Shown: one piece after another, positions 50,970-59,964 of the stretch | Numbering within the stretch: position 1 is the stretch's first letter | How the letters are laid out: the number at the start of each line of letters is the position of its first letter | DNA from: Salibaculum sp035270045 | Lineage (GTDB): Bacteria > Pseudomonadota > Alphaproteobacteria > Rhodobacterales > Rhodobacteraceae | Length of the DNA stretch: 64,000 nt | NCBI RefSeq assembly: GCF_035270045.1 | Contig: NZ_DATFIP010000007.1 | Span: 7,361-71,360, forward strand | Reading direction: 5' to 3' | Translations under genes and position numbers: made by a program | Notes under the pieces: generated by a model | The model's input: the letters and a program-made list of their open reading frames with translations, nothing else | The model's database searches: none | What the model was told of the DNA's origin: nothing

Positions 50970-51299
50970 ATGCTGATCCTTGAATGCCCCAACTGCGGCG
51001 TCGCCGGCGAGGAGACCGAGTTCCACCCCGGAGGCGAGGCGCATTTGACGCGCCATGGTCCCGGGTCTTCGGATGACGAATTCGAGGGCTACCTCTTCCT
51101 GCGCGAGAACCCGCGCGGCGTGCATTTCGAACGCTGGCGTCATGCGCACGGCTGCGGCAAGTGGTTCCACGCCGCCCGCGATACGGCCACGCTCGAGGTC
51201 TTCGGCACCTATTCCGCCCAGACCACCGAACCGCCGCAAGACATCAAGGACGCCATCACGGCCAAGCGCCCCGGCTGGTCCTGGAGGGAATTCAAGTGA
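50970..51299 (+). CDS. soxD: Sarcosine oxidase delta subunit
   Basis: The small delta subunit binds zinc and stabilises the heterotetramer. The 109-residue protein opens MLILECPNCGVAGEETEF, with Cys6 and Cys9, and later has RHAHGCGKWFHAARD with His60 and Cys62 as the likely remaining zinc ligands. AAAGGAGG precedes the ATG. Its TGA stop overlaps the GTG start of soxA. Confidence 0.95.
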   Translation: MLILECPNCGVAGEETEFHPGGEAHLTRHGPGSSDDEFEGYLFLRENPRGVHFERWRHAHGCGKWFHAARDTATLEVFGTYSAQTTEPPQDIKDAITAKRPGWSWREFK

Positions 51300-54200
51300 G
51301 CACACGTCTGGCACAGGGCGGGCGGTTCATCGACCGGTCGCAAAAGCAGCATTTCACCTTCGACGGAAAGCAGATGACCGGGTTCGCCGGGGATACGCTT
51401 GCCGCGGGGCTTCTGGCGAATGACCAGATGCTTGTGGGCCGCTCCTTCAAGTATCACCGTCCGCGCGGGGTGGTCGCCTCGGGCGCGGAAGAGCCCAACG
51501 CGCTTGTCAACATGGGGCAGGGCGCCCGGTTCGAGCCGAACCAGCGCGCCACCACGACCGAACTGTTCGAGGGGCTCAAGGCGGCCTCGCAGAACCATTT
51601 CCCCAGCCTGGAATTCGATATCGGCGTGGTGAACAACGCGCTGGCGCGGTTCCTGCCCTCGGGCTTCTACTACAAGATGTTCATCCACCCGCGCCCGTTG
51701 TGGAAACACGTCTACGAACCCTTCATCCGCCAGTCGGCGGGTTTGGGCAAGGCGCCGGACAAGGAGACCAGCGACGCCGACACCTACGAGCATTTCTATG
51801 CCTTCGTGGATGTTCTGGTCGTCGGTGGCGGCGTGGCGGGCCTGTCGGCCGCATTGGCCGCGGGGCGGGCCGGGGCCAGGGTGCTTCTGGTGGAGCAGAC
51901 CGCCCATTGGGGCGGGCGCGCGCCCGTGGACGGGGTCGAAATCGACGGCCAGTCGGCTGAGGACTGGGTCAAGGGAGCCCTGCAAGACCTTGAAAAAATG
52001 CAAAATGTCCAAGTTCGCACGCGCCTGATGGGCGCTGGTGTCTATGATCATGGATACGTGCTGGCCTATGAGCGTCTGACCGATCACGCCCCGGAAATGG
52101 ACGGCCCGCGTCATCGTTTGTGGCGCATCCGGGCCAAGCAGGTGGTCACCGCCACCGGCGCGATCGAACGCCCCCTGTCCTTCGCGGACAACGACCTGCC
52201 CGGCGTGATGCTGGCCAGCGCGGTCCGGGACTACGTCGTGAACTACGCGGTCAGCCCCGGAGACCGCACCGTGGTCGTGACCAACAACGACGATGCCTAT
52301 CGCACGGCCGTCGTGCTCAAGGCCGCCGGGCTGGACGTGCCCGCGATCATCGACGCGCGGCCCGAGGCGGGGGCCATGGCCAAGCGTGCCGAGGCCGAGG
52401 GCATCAGGGTTCTGCAGGGCAAGGGGATCTCATCGGTCAAGGGCGGCAAGCGCGTCGAGAGCGTCGCGATCTGCGCCCAGGCGGGTGAGGGCGCCGTGCT
52501 GGACGAGATCAAGTGCGACGCGGTGGCTATGTCGGGTGGCTGGTCGCCGGTCGTGCACCTGTGGTCCCATTGTGGTGGCAAGCTGATCTGGGACGAGGCG
52601 CAGGCCCATTTCCGCCCCGACCCCGACCGCGCCCCCACCGGCGCGCGGGGCGAGGCGTTCGTGATCACCGCCGGGACCGCCCATGGCGCCATGAGCACCC
52701 GAGATGCACTGGCCAACGCGCATGACGCCGGCGCGGCGGCGGCCAAGGCCGCCGGGGCCAGGGGCAAGCCGGGCGATGCACCGCGGGGCGACGCCCCCGA
52801 GGAAAGCCCGATGCAGCCGGTCTGGATGATGCCGCAGGGCGCTAGCTACAAGCTGCGCGCCAAGATGTGGCTGGACTACCAGAACGACGTCAAGGTCGCC
52901 GACGTGCAATTGGCTGCGCAAGAGGGCTATGAATCGGTCGAGCACACCAAGCGCTATACCACCCTGGGCATGGCAACGGATCAAGGTAAGCTAAGCAATA
53001 TCAACGGCTTGGCGGTGCTGTCTGATGCGTTGGGTCAACCGATCCCGGCCACCGGCACGACAACCTTCCGCCCGCCTTACACACCCATCTCCATGGGCGC
53101 GATCGCGGGCGAGGCGCGCGGCGAGATATTCCAGCCGCTGCGGCGCACGCCCCTGCACGGCTGGCACGAGGAAAACGGCGCCGCCTGGGAGCCCGTGGGC
53201 CATTGGCGGCGGCCTTACTGCTATCCCCGCGACGGAGAAACCAAGCACGACGCGGTCATGCGCGAGGTGACGAATGCCCGGCAGAACCTCGGGCTGCTCG
53301 ATGCCTCGACCCTGGGCAAGATCGTCGTCAAGGGGCCGGATGCGGGCAAGTTCATGGACATGCTCTATACCAACATGATGAGCACGCTGAAGGTGGGCCG
53401 CTGCCGCTATGGCCTGATGTGTTCCGAGAATGGCTTTCTGAGCGATGACGGCGTCGTCGCGCGGCTCGATGAAGAGACCTTCCTGTGCCACACCACCTCG
53501 GGCGGGGCCGACAGCGTCCACGCCCACATGGAGGAATGGCTCCAGACCGAATGGTGGGACTGGAAGGTCCATGTCGCCAACCTGACCGAGCAATACGCCC
53601 AGATCGCCGTGGTCGGCCCCAATGCCCGCAAGGTGCTGGAAAAGCTGGGCTCCGACATCGACCTGTCGGGTGAGGCGCTGACCTTCATGGGCTGGACCGA
53701 AGGCAAGATCGGCGGGTTCGACGCGCGGGTCTTCCGGATCTCCTTCTCGGGCGAGTTGAGCTATGAAATCGCCGTGCCCGCCGGGCAGGGCCTGGCCCTG
53801 TGGGAGGCGCTGCACGCGGCGGGGCGAGAGTTCGGCGCGATGCCCTATGGCACCGAATGCCTGCACATCATGCGCGCCGAAAAGGGCTTCATCATGATCG
53901 GCGACGAGACGGATGGCACGGTGATCCCGCAGGACCTCGGGCTGCACTGGGCGATTTCCAAGAAGAAGGACGACTACATCGGAAAGCGCGCGCAGGAGCG
54001 TAGCCACATGGCCAACCCCGACCGCTGGCAGCTTGTGGGGCTGGAAACCCTCGACGGCTCGGTCCTGCCTGACGGAGCCTACGCCGCCGCGCCGGGCACC
54101 AATGCCAACGGTCAGCGCAACACCGAAGGGCGCGTGACCTCGACCTACCATTCGCCGACGCTTGGCCGCGGCATCGCCATGGGCCTTGTCCACAAGGGAC

Positions 54201-54313
54201 CGGAGCGGATGGGCCAGACCGTCACTTTCGTGCGCACCGATGGCACAGAGGTGCCCGCCAAGATCGTCAGCACGGTCTTCCATGATCCGGAGGGAGAGAA
54301 GCAGAATGCCTGA
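51296..54313 (+). CDS. soxA: Sarcosine oxidase alpha subunit
   Basis: The alpha subunit holds NAD+ and passes the methylene group to tetrahydrofolate. The 1005-residue protein has an N-terminal ferredoxin-like domain (SFKYHRPRGVVASGAEEPNA near 43), and a dinucleotide fold from about 174 (VVGGGVAGLSAALAAGRAGA). A GcvT-like folate domain starts about residue 630 (GLLDASTLGKIVVKGPDAGK) and ends with GQTVTFVRTDGTEVPAKIV. The start is GTG 51296 after GGAGGG, overlapping the soxD stop, and the end overlaps soxG by eight bases. Confidence 0.96.
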   Translation: MSTRLAQGGRFIDRSQKQHFTFDGKQMTGFAGDTLAAGLLANDQMLVGRSFKYHRPRGVVASGAEEPNALVNMGQGARFEPNQRATTTELFEGLKAASQNHFPSLEFDIGVVNNALARFLPSGFYYKMFIHPRPLWKHVYEPFIRQSAGLGKAPDKETSDADTYEHFYAFVDVLVVGGGVAGLSAALAAGRAGARVLLVEQTAHWGGRAPVDGVEIDGQSAEDWVKGALQDLEKMQNVQVRTRLMGAGVYDHGYVLAYERLTDHAPEMDGPRHRLWRIRAKQVVTATGAIERPLSFADNDLPGVMLASAVRDYVVNYAVSPGDRTVVVTNNDDAYRTAVVLKAAGLDVPAIIDARPEAGAMAKRAEAEGIRVLQGKGISSVKGGKRVESVAICAQAGEGAVLDEIKCDAVAMSGGWSPVVHLWSHCGGKLIWDEAQAHFRPDPDRAPTGARGEAFVITAGTAHGAMSTRDALANAHDAGAAAAKAAGARGKPGDAPRGDAPEESPMQPVWMMPQGASYKLRAKMWLDYQNDVKVADVQLAAQEGYESVEHTKRYTTLGMATDQGKLSNINGLAVLSDALGQPIPATGTTTFRPPYTPISMGAIAGEARGEIFQPLRRTPLHGWHEENGAAWEPVGHWRRPYCYPRDGETKHDAVMREVTNARQNLGLLDASTLGKIVVKGPDAGKFMDMLYTNMMSTLKVGRCRYGLMCSENGFLSDDGVVARLDEETFLCHTTSGGADSVHAHMEEWLQTEWWDWKVHVANLTEQYAQIAVVGPNARKVLEKLGSDIDLSGEALTFMGWTEGKIGGFDARVFRISFSGELSYEIAVPAGQGLALWEALHAAGREFGAMPYGTECLHIMRAEKGFIMIGDETDGTVIPQDLGLHWAISKKKDDYIGKRAQERSHMANPDRWQLVGLETLDGSVLPDGAYAAAPGTNANGQRNTEGRVTSTYHSPTLGRGIAMGLVHKGPERMGQTVTFVRTDGTEVPAKIVSTVFHDPEGEKQNA

Positions 54314-54911
54314 GACAGCCGCAAACCCGACCACGGTGCGCGTCCTGGGACCGCAGGGGATGATCACGCTGCGCGGCAACCTGGCCTCGACCAAGCTGCG
54401 TGATGTCTGCACGGAAATCACGGGGCAGGGCCTGCCCGGGTCCGGGCGGGCAAATGTCGATGGCGGAACCGGGCTGCTGTGGATGTCACCCGACGAACTG
54501 CTGGTGCTGGTCCCGCATGATGCGGTGTCCGGGGCCATCGCCCGGATCGACGCGGCGCTGTCCGGGCAGCATTACCTGGCCGTCGATGTCTCGGACGCGC
54601 GCAGCCTCTTTGCCGTGTATGGCCCCGCCGCGCGCGAGGTCATCGCCAAACTGTGCCCCGTGGACATGGCGCCCGCGGCCTTCGCCCCCGGCAATTTCCG
54701 CCGCACCCGCATGGCCCAGATCGCGGCGGCCGTCTGGATGCAGCCCGACTGGTCGCTGCGGGTGATCTGCTTTCGGTCCGTTGACCGCTATGCGCTGGAT
54801 TTGCTGAGCACTGCGGCTAAGGCAGTTCCGGTTGGTTTTTTGCAGGCAGACAACCATAAAATGTATAGCGGGGCCCCGTGTTTTCTTCAACCCGGTCAGA
54901 GCAGGCGTTAG
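54306..54911 (+). CDS. soxG: Sarcosine oxidase gamma subunit with an unusual C-terminal tail
   Basis: The gamma subunit is a GcvT-like structural partner in the heterotetramer. The 201-residue protein shows ITLRGNLASTKLRDVCTEIT near 18, LLWMSPDELLVLVPHDAV near 57 and DVSDARSLFAVYGPAAREVI near 92. Family members usually end soon after the SVDRYALDLLSTAA helix (near 167). Here about 20 extra residues (ADNHKMYSGAPCFLQPGQSR) of AT-richer DNA follow and the stop overlaps that of the convergent glycosyltransferase. The tail therefore probably derives from the island junction. Confidence 0.85.
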   Translation: MPETAANPTTVRVLGPQGMITLRGNLASTKLRDVCTEITGQGLPGSGRANVDGGTGLLWMSPDELLVLVPHDAVSGAIARIDAALSGQHYLAVDVSDARSLFAVYGPAAREVIAKLCPVDMAPAAFAPGNFRRTRMAQIAAAVWMQPDWSLRVICFRSVDRYALDLLSTAAKAVPVGFLQADNHKMYSGAPCFLQPGQSRR

Positions 54912-57160
54912 CCGTGAACGGCCTCATTCATCGGGACAGTGAAGAAGAAGTCTTCCTCCAAATCTCGCTGGATGACCTCATCGGGAACGCAATTCGGACC
55001 TGTCAGGAACACGTTGGTCCCGAAATGACGATGCATCAACGACAATCGCTGCAGCCGCGCACCCGTTAGTTCCTCGTAGAACGTCCCAAACTTTTTGGTG
55101 TTGAGAAGCTCGTCGATCTTTACACGGTGGCATGCGACGCATGTCTCATGTGCCTCGGCGATTTCGGAGTCGGCCTTGAGTCGAGCAAGCTCGGCCTCGA
55201 GAGCGGACAGACCTCGCTGAATCGACCGGTCAGTCGCTGCGTTGTTGTTCATCCGAAACCAGTAAGCCAGGCCCTGGTCGCGATCCACGTGGTTCACGCG
55301 CCCTCGGTCGCGCTTTACAAGGAAGCTCTCGGCCGAGCGAACCGCGTAATGGTTCAACTGCACCAGGTCATAGCCGACGGTATTTAGCGTGGAGCGCCAC
55401 GCATTGCGATACATCGAACGCGGCATGGCTTGACCCGAACCGTTGACCCAATTTATTTCGTTGAGGAGTGACGGCTGCAGGCCCTTGGGCCGATGTACGC
55501 CCATCTTTTTGAAAATGCCGCGGTTCTGGAACAGCGTCTTGAAACCCCAGGCCACATGCGGCTTGCGCGTTAGCTCGGGCGCGCAACACGTGAATTGACG
55601 CACGACGGGGACATCGACGTATTGACCGACATCAGAATTGCCGAAAAGGCGCCACGTCATCGATATCATGTTGGCGTCAGGTACCGCGGCAAAAAGGGCA
55701 TCCAATGAACCGTCGCCACATTTCACGTTGATGAATTCGTCGACGTCGATACAGACCAGCCATTTCGCGGCGTCAACCATTGGTTCGTCCTGAGCGGCCG
55801 CGAGGGCGGCGTGCTGGGGCTTCATCCCCGACTGGCGGTAGGGGTTTTCGCGATGCTGAACCAGCCCCCTGTCCTGCAGGATACGCAGCATATCGTCCGT
55901 ACCGTCGGTGCAATCGTTGGTATAGATAAGGAAATCGTCGACACCGATCGCACGGTGGTGAGCAAGCCACTCGAGGATGAACGGACCCTCGTTCTTCATT
56001 GTCGTGACGATCGTCCGGCGTCCCCGTCCTGCGGGAACCGGCTTCACTTTCACCTTGGGAACCCGGACGGGTTTGTGGCCGAAATGTGATCGAGAAAGGT
56101 CAAGCAGCTCATCATTCTCGATCAGCGCGGTTTTCGGCACGATCTGCGCAACCGCGTCGGGGGAATGACGAAGCCCCATGAAGCTGAAAAAGCGCGCGCT
56201 GCGCGTGGGGTCGGCCCGCGCATGGCCGACCCGTGCCAGACGCCATACGGCATTTTCCGGTGCCCTCGCCGGCACGATGCACCAGCGGCGTTTTCCCCTT
56301 CGCCCGTCGAACTGCACGCAGGTATGATCGGCAAAGCGCGCGGTCGCATTGGGCCGGAGCCGCCACGGATAGCACGGCGTGCCCAGCAGATCGATCACAC
56401 CGTTGGGCGCTTGGGCAGCCTTTTCGAAAACCGTGGTCGAACCCTCCGCGACGACGAGGTCGTTGACCTCGAGACTAGCCACCGCTGTCGCGCGTCCCAA
56501 GAAACGCTCGCGCAATATCTCGAAAACGGTCATCTCGAGGAGGGGCGAGCGCCACGGATCGGCCGGCGGGAGATCCATGCGCTCCTTGCCGGGCGCATCG
56601 GGCGCGCAATACGGGTGTGACTCGGCGGGAAGTTCCGGTTTCCCCAGAGGAAGGTGACTGCGCAGGAAGGTAACAAGCGGCGGGGTATCCATCGCCGCGA
56701 GCCGCGCCTTCAGGTCGCCACCAATTCCTTCCTCGCCCGGAGCGGTCCGATCCAGTATCACGGCCGCGGTCATACCCTGCGTGTCGCGGTGATAGGCCAG
56801 CCACTCGATAATCGATGCCGCATCTTCGCCGTTGCGCTGGGCCGCGATGACCTTGTGGCCCGCGAACCGGTCGGTCTCCGGCGCGGTTGGCTCGAGTTCG
56901 ACCAGTTCGTTGCCGAACCACGCCGCGACGGGCTCGGCCACGGGCCGCACGACGCGGAGCACGAGGCCGCCGCCGATCGTGAAACGGGCGCGTTCCTCAG
57001 TCGTGTTTGCCACCGCCACACGGGCGCTGTCGCTGCCTGCTGTGAAATAGAGCGTGGCCGCTTGTTTGCCATCCGTTGCGCCCGTGCCCACAGCCTCAAT
57101 CATGGTGATGTCGTTGCGTGACACCCCGACTATCTCACGAAATTTCAGCGGATGAACCAT
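54908..57160 (-). CDS. Large two-part glycosyltransferase family 2-like protein
   Basis: The 750-residue protein has its active-looking glycosyltransferase module at about 375-690. It contains IVTTMKNEGPFILEWLAHHR, DFLIYTNDCTDGTDDMLRIL and the DxD-containing CIDVDEFINVKCGDG (near 468), then NHYAVRSAESFLVKRDRGRV. The N-terminal half holds a weaker echo, HKVIAAQRNGEDAASIIEWL near 100, without a DxD, and may be a degenerate copy. A Cys pair (CVACHRVKIDELL) lies near the end. ATG 57160 follows AGGA; a GTG at 57172 is possible. The acceptor and sugar are unknown. Confidence 0.8.
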   Translation of the reverse strand: MVHPLKFREIVGVSRNDITMIEAVGTGATDGKQAATLYFTAGSDSARVAVANTTEERARFTIGGGLVLRVVRPVAEPVAAWFGNELVELEPTAPETDRFAGHKVIAAQRNGEDAASIIEWLAYHRDTQGMTAAVILDRTAPGEEGIGGDLKARLAAMDTPPLVTFLRSHLPLGKPELPAESHPYCAPDAPGKERMDLPPADPWRSPLLEMTVFEILRERFLGRATAVASLEVNDLVVAEGSTTVFEKAAQAPNGVIDLLGTPCYPWRLRPNATARFADHTCVQFDGRRGKRRWCIVPARAPENAVWRLARVGHARADPTRSARFFSFMGLRHSPDAVAQIVPKTALIENDELLDLSRSHFGHKPVRVPKVKVKPVPAGRGRRTIVTTMKNEGPFILEWLAHHRAIGVDDFLIYTNDCTDGTDDMLRILQDRGLVQHRENPYRQSGMKPQHAALAAAQDEPMVDAAKWLVCIDVDEFINVKCGDGSLDALFAAVPDANMISMTWRLFGNSDVGQYVDVPVVRQFTCCAPELTRKPHVAWGFKTLFQNRGIFKKMGVHRPKGLQPSLLNEINWVNGSGQAMPRSMYRNAWRSTLNTVGYDLVQLNHYAVRSAESFLVKRDRGRVNHVDRDQGLAYWFRMNNNAATDRSIQRGLSALEAELARLKADSEIAEAHETCVACHRVKIDELLNTKKFGTFYEELTGARLQRLSLMHRHFGTNVFLTGPNCVPDEVIQRDLEEDFFFTVPMNEAVHG

Positions 57161-57320
57161 CAGTCCTGACACCAGATTGATACGGATTTATGGGCGAAGC
57201 GGTCATTGCGCGAACAGGCACGGATCCGCGACCCCCGGAGGACTCTATTCGATAAAAGAGATAATGAATTTCATGCTCTGACGTGTCAACGGTTCTGAAG
57301 AGGAAACCATGAGCGAGCAT

Positions 57321-57959
57321 CTATAAAGACCTTTCGTACAAGCTGGTGGACGGCCGGTCACCCGGCGGGCGCCTTGCGCGCCGCCGGATGCGCTTGGTCT
57401 CATTGCCCCAGTGCGCGAGATTGAGTTGGATTTCGGGAGCGAAGAAAGCCCTGAGCTTTTCGCCATCGTCGACGCCGAGCTTGAACTCGACCAGCTTGCC
57501 GGGCTTGTCCGCGAAATGGGCGCGGACCTTTTCGTGGTGTTCTTCCCAACTTTGCTTCCAGCGCCGCATGATTTCGATCGGATCGTTGGAGCCGTAGTGC
57601 CGCACGAAGTAGCGAAAATACTTGCCCTCTCGATGCAGCATCCGGCTGGCGAGCCACGCGTTGACGTCGCGCGTGTTGAGGATGAACTTGGCGTCGGGAT
57701 AATGCTCCTCGAGGTAGGCGAAATAGGCGTAGCCCTCGATCGGCGCGTTGTCCTTGTGCACCGACTCCATGTCGCTGAAGAGCACGGTGTCGTCCCAGTC
57801 TGCCAGGGGCCTTTCGCCGGTTTCGTATTTCCGCGCGATGTCCTCTGCCAGGTGACCCTTGTCCCAGTGGATGGATTTGTAGCCGCTGCGCTTAAAAAGC
57901 ATAAAGATTGACCGCGTGCCGGTCTTGTTCATGCCGATCTGAAAGACTTTGGGCGTCAT
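57321..57959 (-). CDS. Sulfotransferase family protein
   Basis: The 212-residue protein has a PAPS-binding loop at its start, VFQIGMNKTGTRSIFMLFKR, as in sulfotransferases. A later KFILNTRDVNAWLASRMLHR matches the 3' phosphate-binding segment (Arg and nearby Ser). It should transfer sulfate to a sugar or other hydroxyl. The last 20 residues are very Arg-rich (KRIRRRARRPPGDRP), unlike the rest, and may be a read-through tail. The ATG overlaps the stop of the upstream glycosyltransferase gene (ATGA). Downstream lies a 160-base gap before the next gene, AT-richer with no clear features. Confidence 0.85.
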   Translation of the reverse strand: MTPKVFQIGMNKTGTRSIFMLFKRSGYKSIHWDKGHLAEDIARKYETGERPLADWDDTVLFSDMESVHKDNAPIEGYAYFAYLEEHYPDAKFILNTRDVNAWLASRMLHREGKYFRYFVRHYGSNDPIEIMRRWKQSWEEHHEKVRAHFADKPGKLVEFKLGVDDGEKLRAFFAPEIQLNLAHWGNETKRIRRRARRPPGDRPSTSLYERSL

Positions 57960-58990
57960 TCCGCAGGCTCCTTTTCGGCCTGCTGGGCCTGATCGAGCCG
58001 CGTGACGCGGTCATATAGCCGGCGGTAATCCGGATCCGCCTTGAGTTTTTCGATAAGGGTCCGGTGACGCGCCTCGCAGACATCCTGCCGCCGCCGGAGT
58101 TCAGCATCCGACAGCCACTCGTCCAGCAGCGCGCGCAGCGCGGGGACATAGCGGGTGATCTCGCTGCCGCATTCGGCGTTGTGGTTGTAGCGCTTCCAGT
58201 ACTTCACGTCAGCCTGGGTGTGCGGCTTGACCGCGTTGCCACGGTAGGACTGCGCCAGAAAGCTCTCGCGCGAGCGGGTCGCGTAGTGGTTCAGCTGGCC
58301 CACCTCGTAGCAGCCCTCGGCCGGCAGCGACTTGCTGTTGCCCTGATACACGATCTCGGGCGCGCGGCGGTTCTGTCCATACACCCAGAGCGTGTCCTGC
58401 ATCCGGAAAGGATCTAAATCGGCTAGGTGGTTGTTCCACTGCACCACCGGCGCGTCGGCCCGTATGAAAGTCTTGAGCCCGCGCTCGAGATCGCGGCGCT
58501 GTTTGGTGCCTTCAGCGGGGGTGTGGCTCTGGTGCAGAGTGAACTGCTCGATGCTGAGCCCCCGCTCGTAGGCGTCGCGGTGCGCGCAACCGAACTGGAG
58601 CTGGCAGATCGAGATCAGCTGCGCGTCCGGGCTGTTGGCTACGAGATCCTCCACGTGCCCGTTGCCCAGCGTGACGTTGACGAACTCGTCGGAGTCGAAG
58701 GACAGACGCCAGTCGGCGTTGCGCACCTCGCGCAGCTCCGAGGCATAGCGCAGCGCCGCCGCCTGGAAGCGCAGCTTGTCGTTCAGTATCCGCGGGTTTG
58801 GCAGGTGACGGATCAGCCCCATCTCGTCGAGCCGGTCGAGCAGGTCGTCGGTGCCATCGTCGCAGTCATTGGTGAACGTCACGATGTCGGTGAAACCGAT
58901 CAGCCGGTGATAGGCGATCCATTCCAGGATGAACGGCCCTTCGTTCTTCGCGCAGGTCACGGCGACGACGCGCAGCTTGTCTCCAGTCAC
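57956..58990 (-). CDS. Glycosyltransferase family 2-like protein
   Basis: The 344-residue protein is essentially one module of the type repeated in this island: VVAVTCAKNEGPFILEWIAY near 8-27, DIVTFTNDCDDGTDDLLDRL, then LSFDSDEFVNVTLGNGHVED with the likely metal-binding acidic residues near 97-103, and NHYATRSRESFLAQSYRGNA. The C-terminal 70 residues are helical. The start is GTG 58990 after GGGAG and overlaps the FkbM gene stop. Sugar and acceptor are unknown. Confidence 0.88.
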   Translation of the reverse strand: MTGDKLRVVAVTCAKNEGPFILEWIAYHRLIGFTDIVTFTNDCDDGTDDLLDRLDEMGLIRHLPNPRILNDKLRFQAAALRYASELREVRNADWRLSFDSDEFVNVTLGNGHVEDLVANSPDAQLISICQLQFGCAHRDAYERGLSIEQFTLHQSHTPAEGTKQRRDLERGLKTFIRADAPVVQWNNHLADLDPFRMQDTLWVYGQNRRAPEIVYQGNSKSLPAEGCYEVGQLNHYATRSRESFLAQSYRGNAVKPHTQADVKYWKRYNHNAECGSEITRYVPALRALLDEWLSDAELRRRQDVCEARHRTLIEKLKADPDYRRLYDRVTRLDQAQQAEKEPAE

Positions 58991-59910
58991 GTTTCTTCAC
59001 TCCCCAGAAGAAGGTCGGCGTAGCGTTTCGGCGCGATCTTCGGCACGGCGCCGCGGCGCACCAGCTCGTCCAAGCAATAAAGACAGAGGTCGTGGCTTTC
59101 GAGGACCGAGGCGGCGGTCAGCGCCAGCACTTTCCACTGCCGTGTCTCGACCGCCGACGGGTCCTCGAGGCATCGGATATAGGCGGCGTCGCCGTCCAAC
59201 ATCTGCGACTTCAACCCCATGCCCTTCAGCCTCTCCTTTTGCGACTGGTCGAGGGTCACCTTCTTGGCATGCATGATCTTGTGCAGCACAAACCCCTGTT
59301 GGCGCAGCTCCTGATCGACCTCCGCCCACATCGGCTCGCCCTCGTACATGCGGTAGAAGCGGGCCTCACAGACCACGGCCATCGCCTGCGAAAGCTTGTC
59401 GCGGCCGCCTTCGAGCACGCCGAGCTCGCCGCCCTGCAGATCCATCTTCAGCACGTCGGGCGGCGGCATCTCGCCAAGCTCGTCCAGCCCCACCAGTTCG
59501 ACCGATACCTCAGTGACCTTGCGCTTCGTCCAAAACGCCTTGCCGAGAAACTTCGCACTCGGCGCCCGGATCGGGAAGAGCGAGGAGAGGTTAGATATGT
59601 GGTGCGCGTAGAAGGTGGCCGGGCCGGGCCGGCCCACCGCCTTGTTGAGGATTGTCCGGTTCGGCAAGTCGTCTTGTTGCAGCTTCTCGAAGGCGGTCTC
59701 GTTCGGTTCAAAGCCCCAGACATGCGCGCGACCGCTGTCCACGAGAAACTGGTAGGGCGGCGGATGCGTCGGATTGGCGCCGACATCGACAATGTGGACC
59801 GCGCGGCCGAGATCCAGCGCATTCGCGAGCCAGAGCAGCCGCTTTTTGCGCGGCGCCGGGCGCCCACGGGCCGTGTCGGTCTGCGGTGTCTGTTCGGAAA
59901 TCTGGCTCAT
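58987..59910 (-). CDS. FkbM family methyltransferase
   Basis: The 307-residue protein has an S-adenosylmethionine-binding start, VHIVDVGANPTHPPPYQFLV near 38-57 and VWGFEPNETAFEKLQQ. The FkbM acidic segment PPDVLKMDLQGGELGVLEGG near 148 follows. Such enzymes usually O-methylate sugars in glycans or natural products. The C-terminal 70 residues are helical and not obviously part of the fold. It overlaps the downstream glycosyltransferase by four bases and lies 54 bases after the fusion gene. Confidence 0.88.
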   Translation of the reverse strand: MSQISEQTPQTDTARGRPAPRKKRLLWLANALDLGRAVHIVDVGANPTHPPPYQFLVDSGRAHVWGFEPNETAFEKLQQDDLPNRTILNKAVGRPGPATFYAHHISNLSSLFPIRAPSAKFLGKAFWTKRKVTEVSVELVGLDELGEMPPPDVLKMDLQGGELGVLEGGRDKLSQAMAVVCEARFYRMYEGEPMWAEVDQELRQQGFVLHKIMHAKKVTLDQSQKERLKGMGLKSQMLDGDAAYIRCLEDPSAVETRQWKVLALTAASVLESHDLCLYCLDELVRRGAVPKIAPKRYADLLLGSEET

Positions 59911-59964
59911 GCCGCTTCGCCTTCCCCTGTTCCGGCCCCTGTTCAGGCCGCTTTAGCGCCGCTC

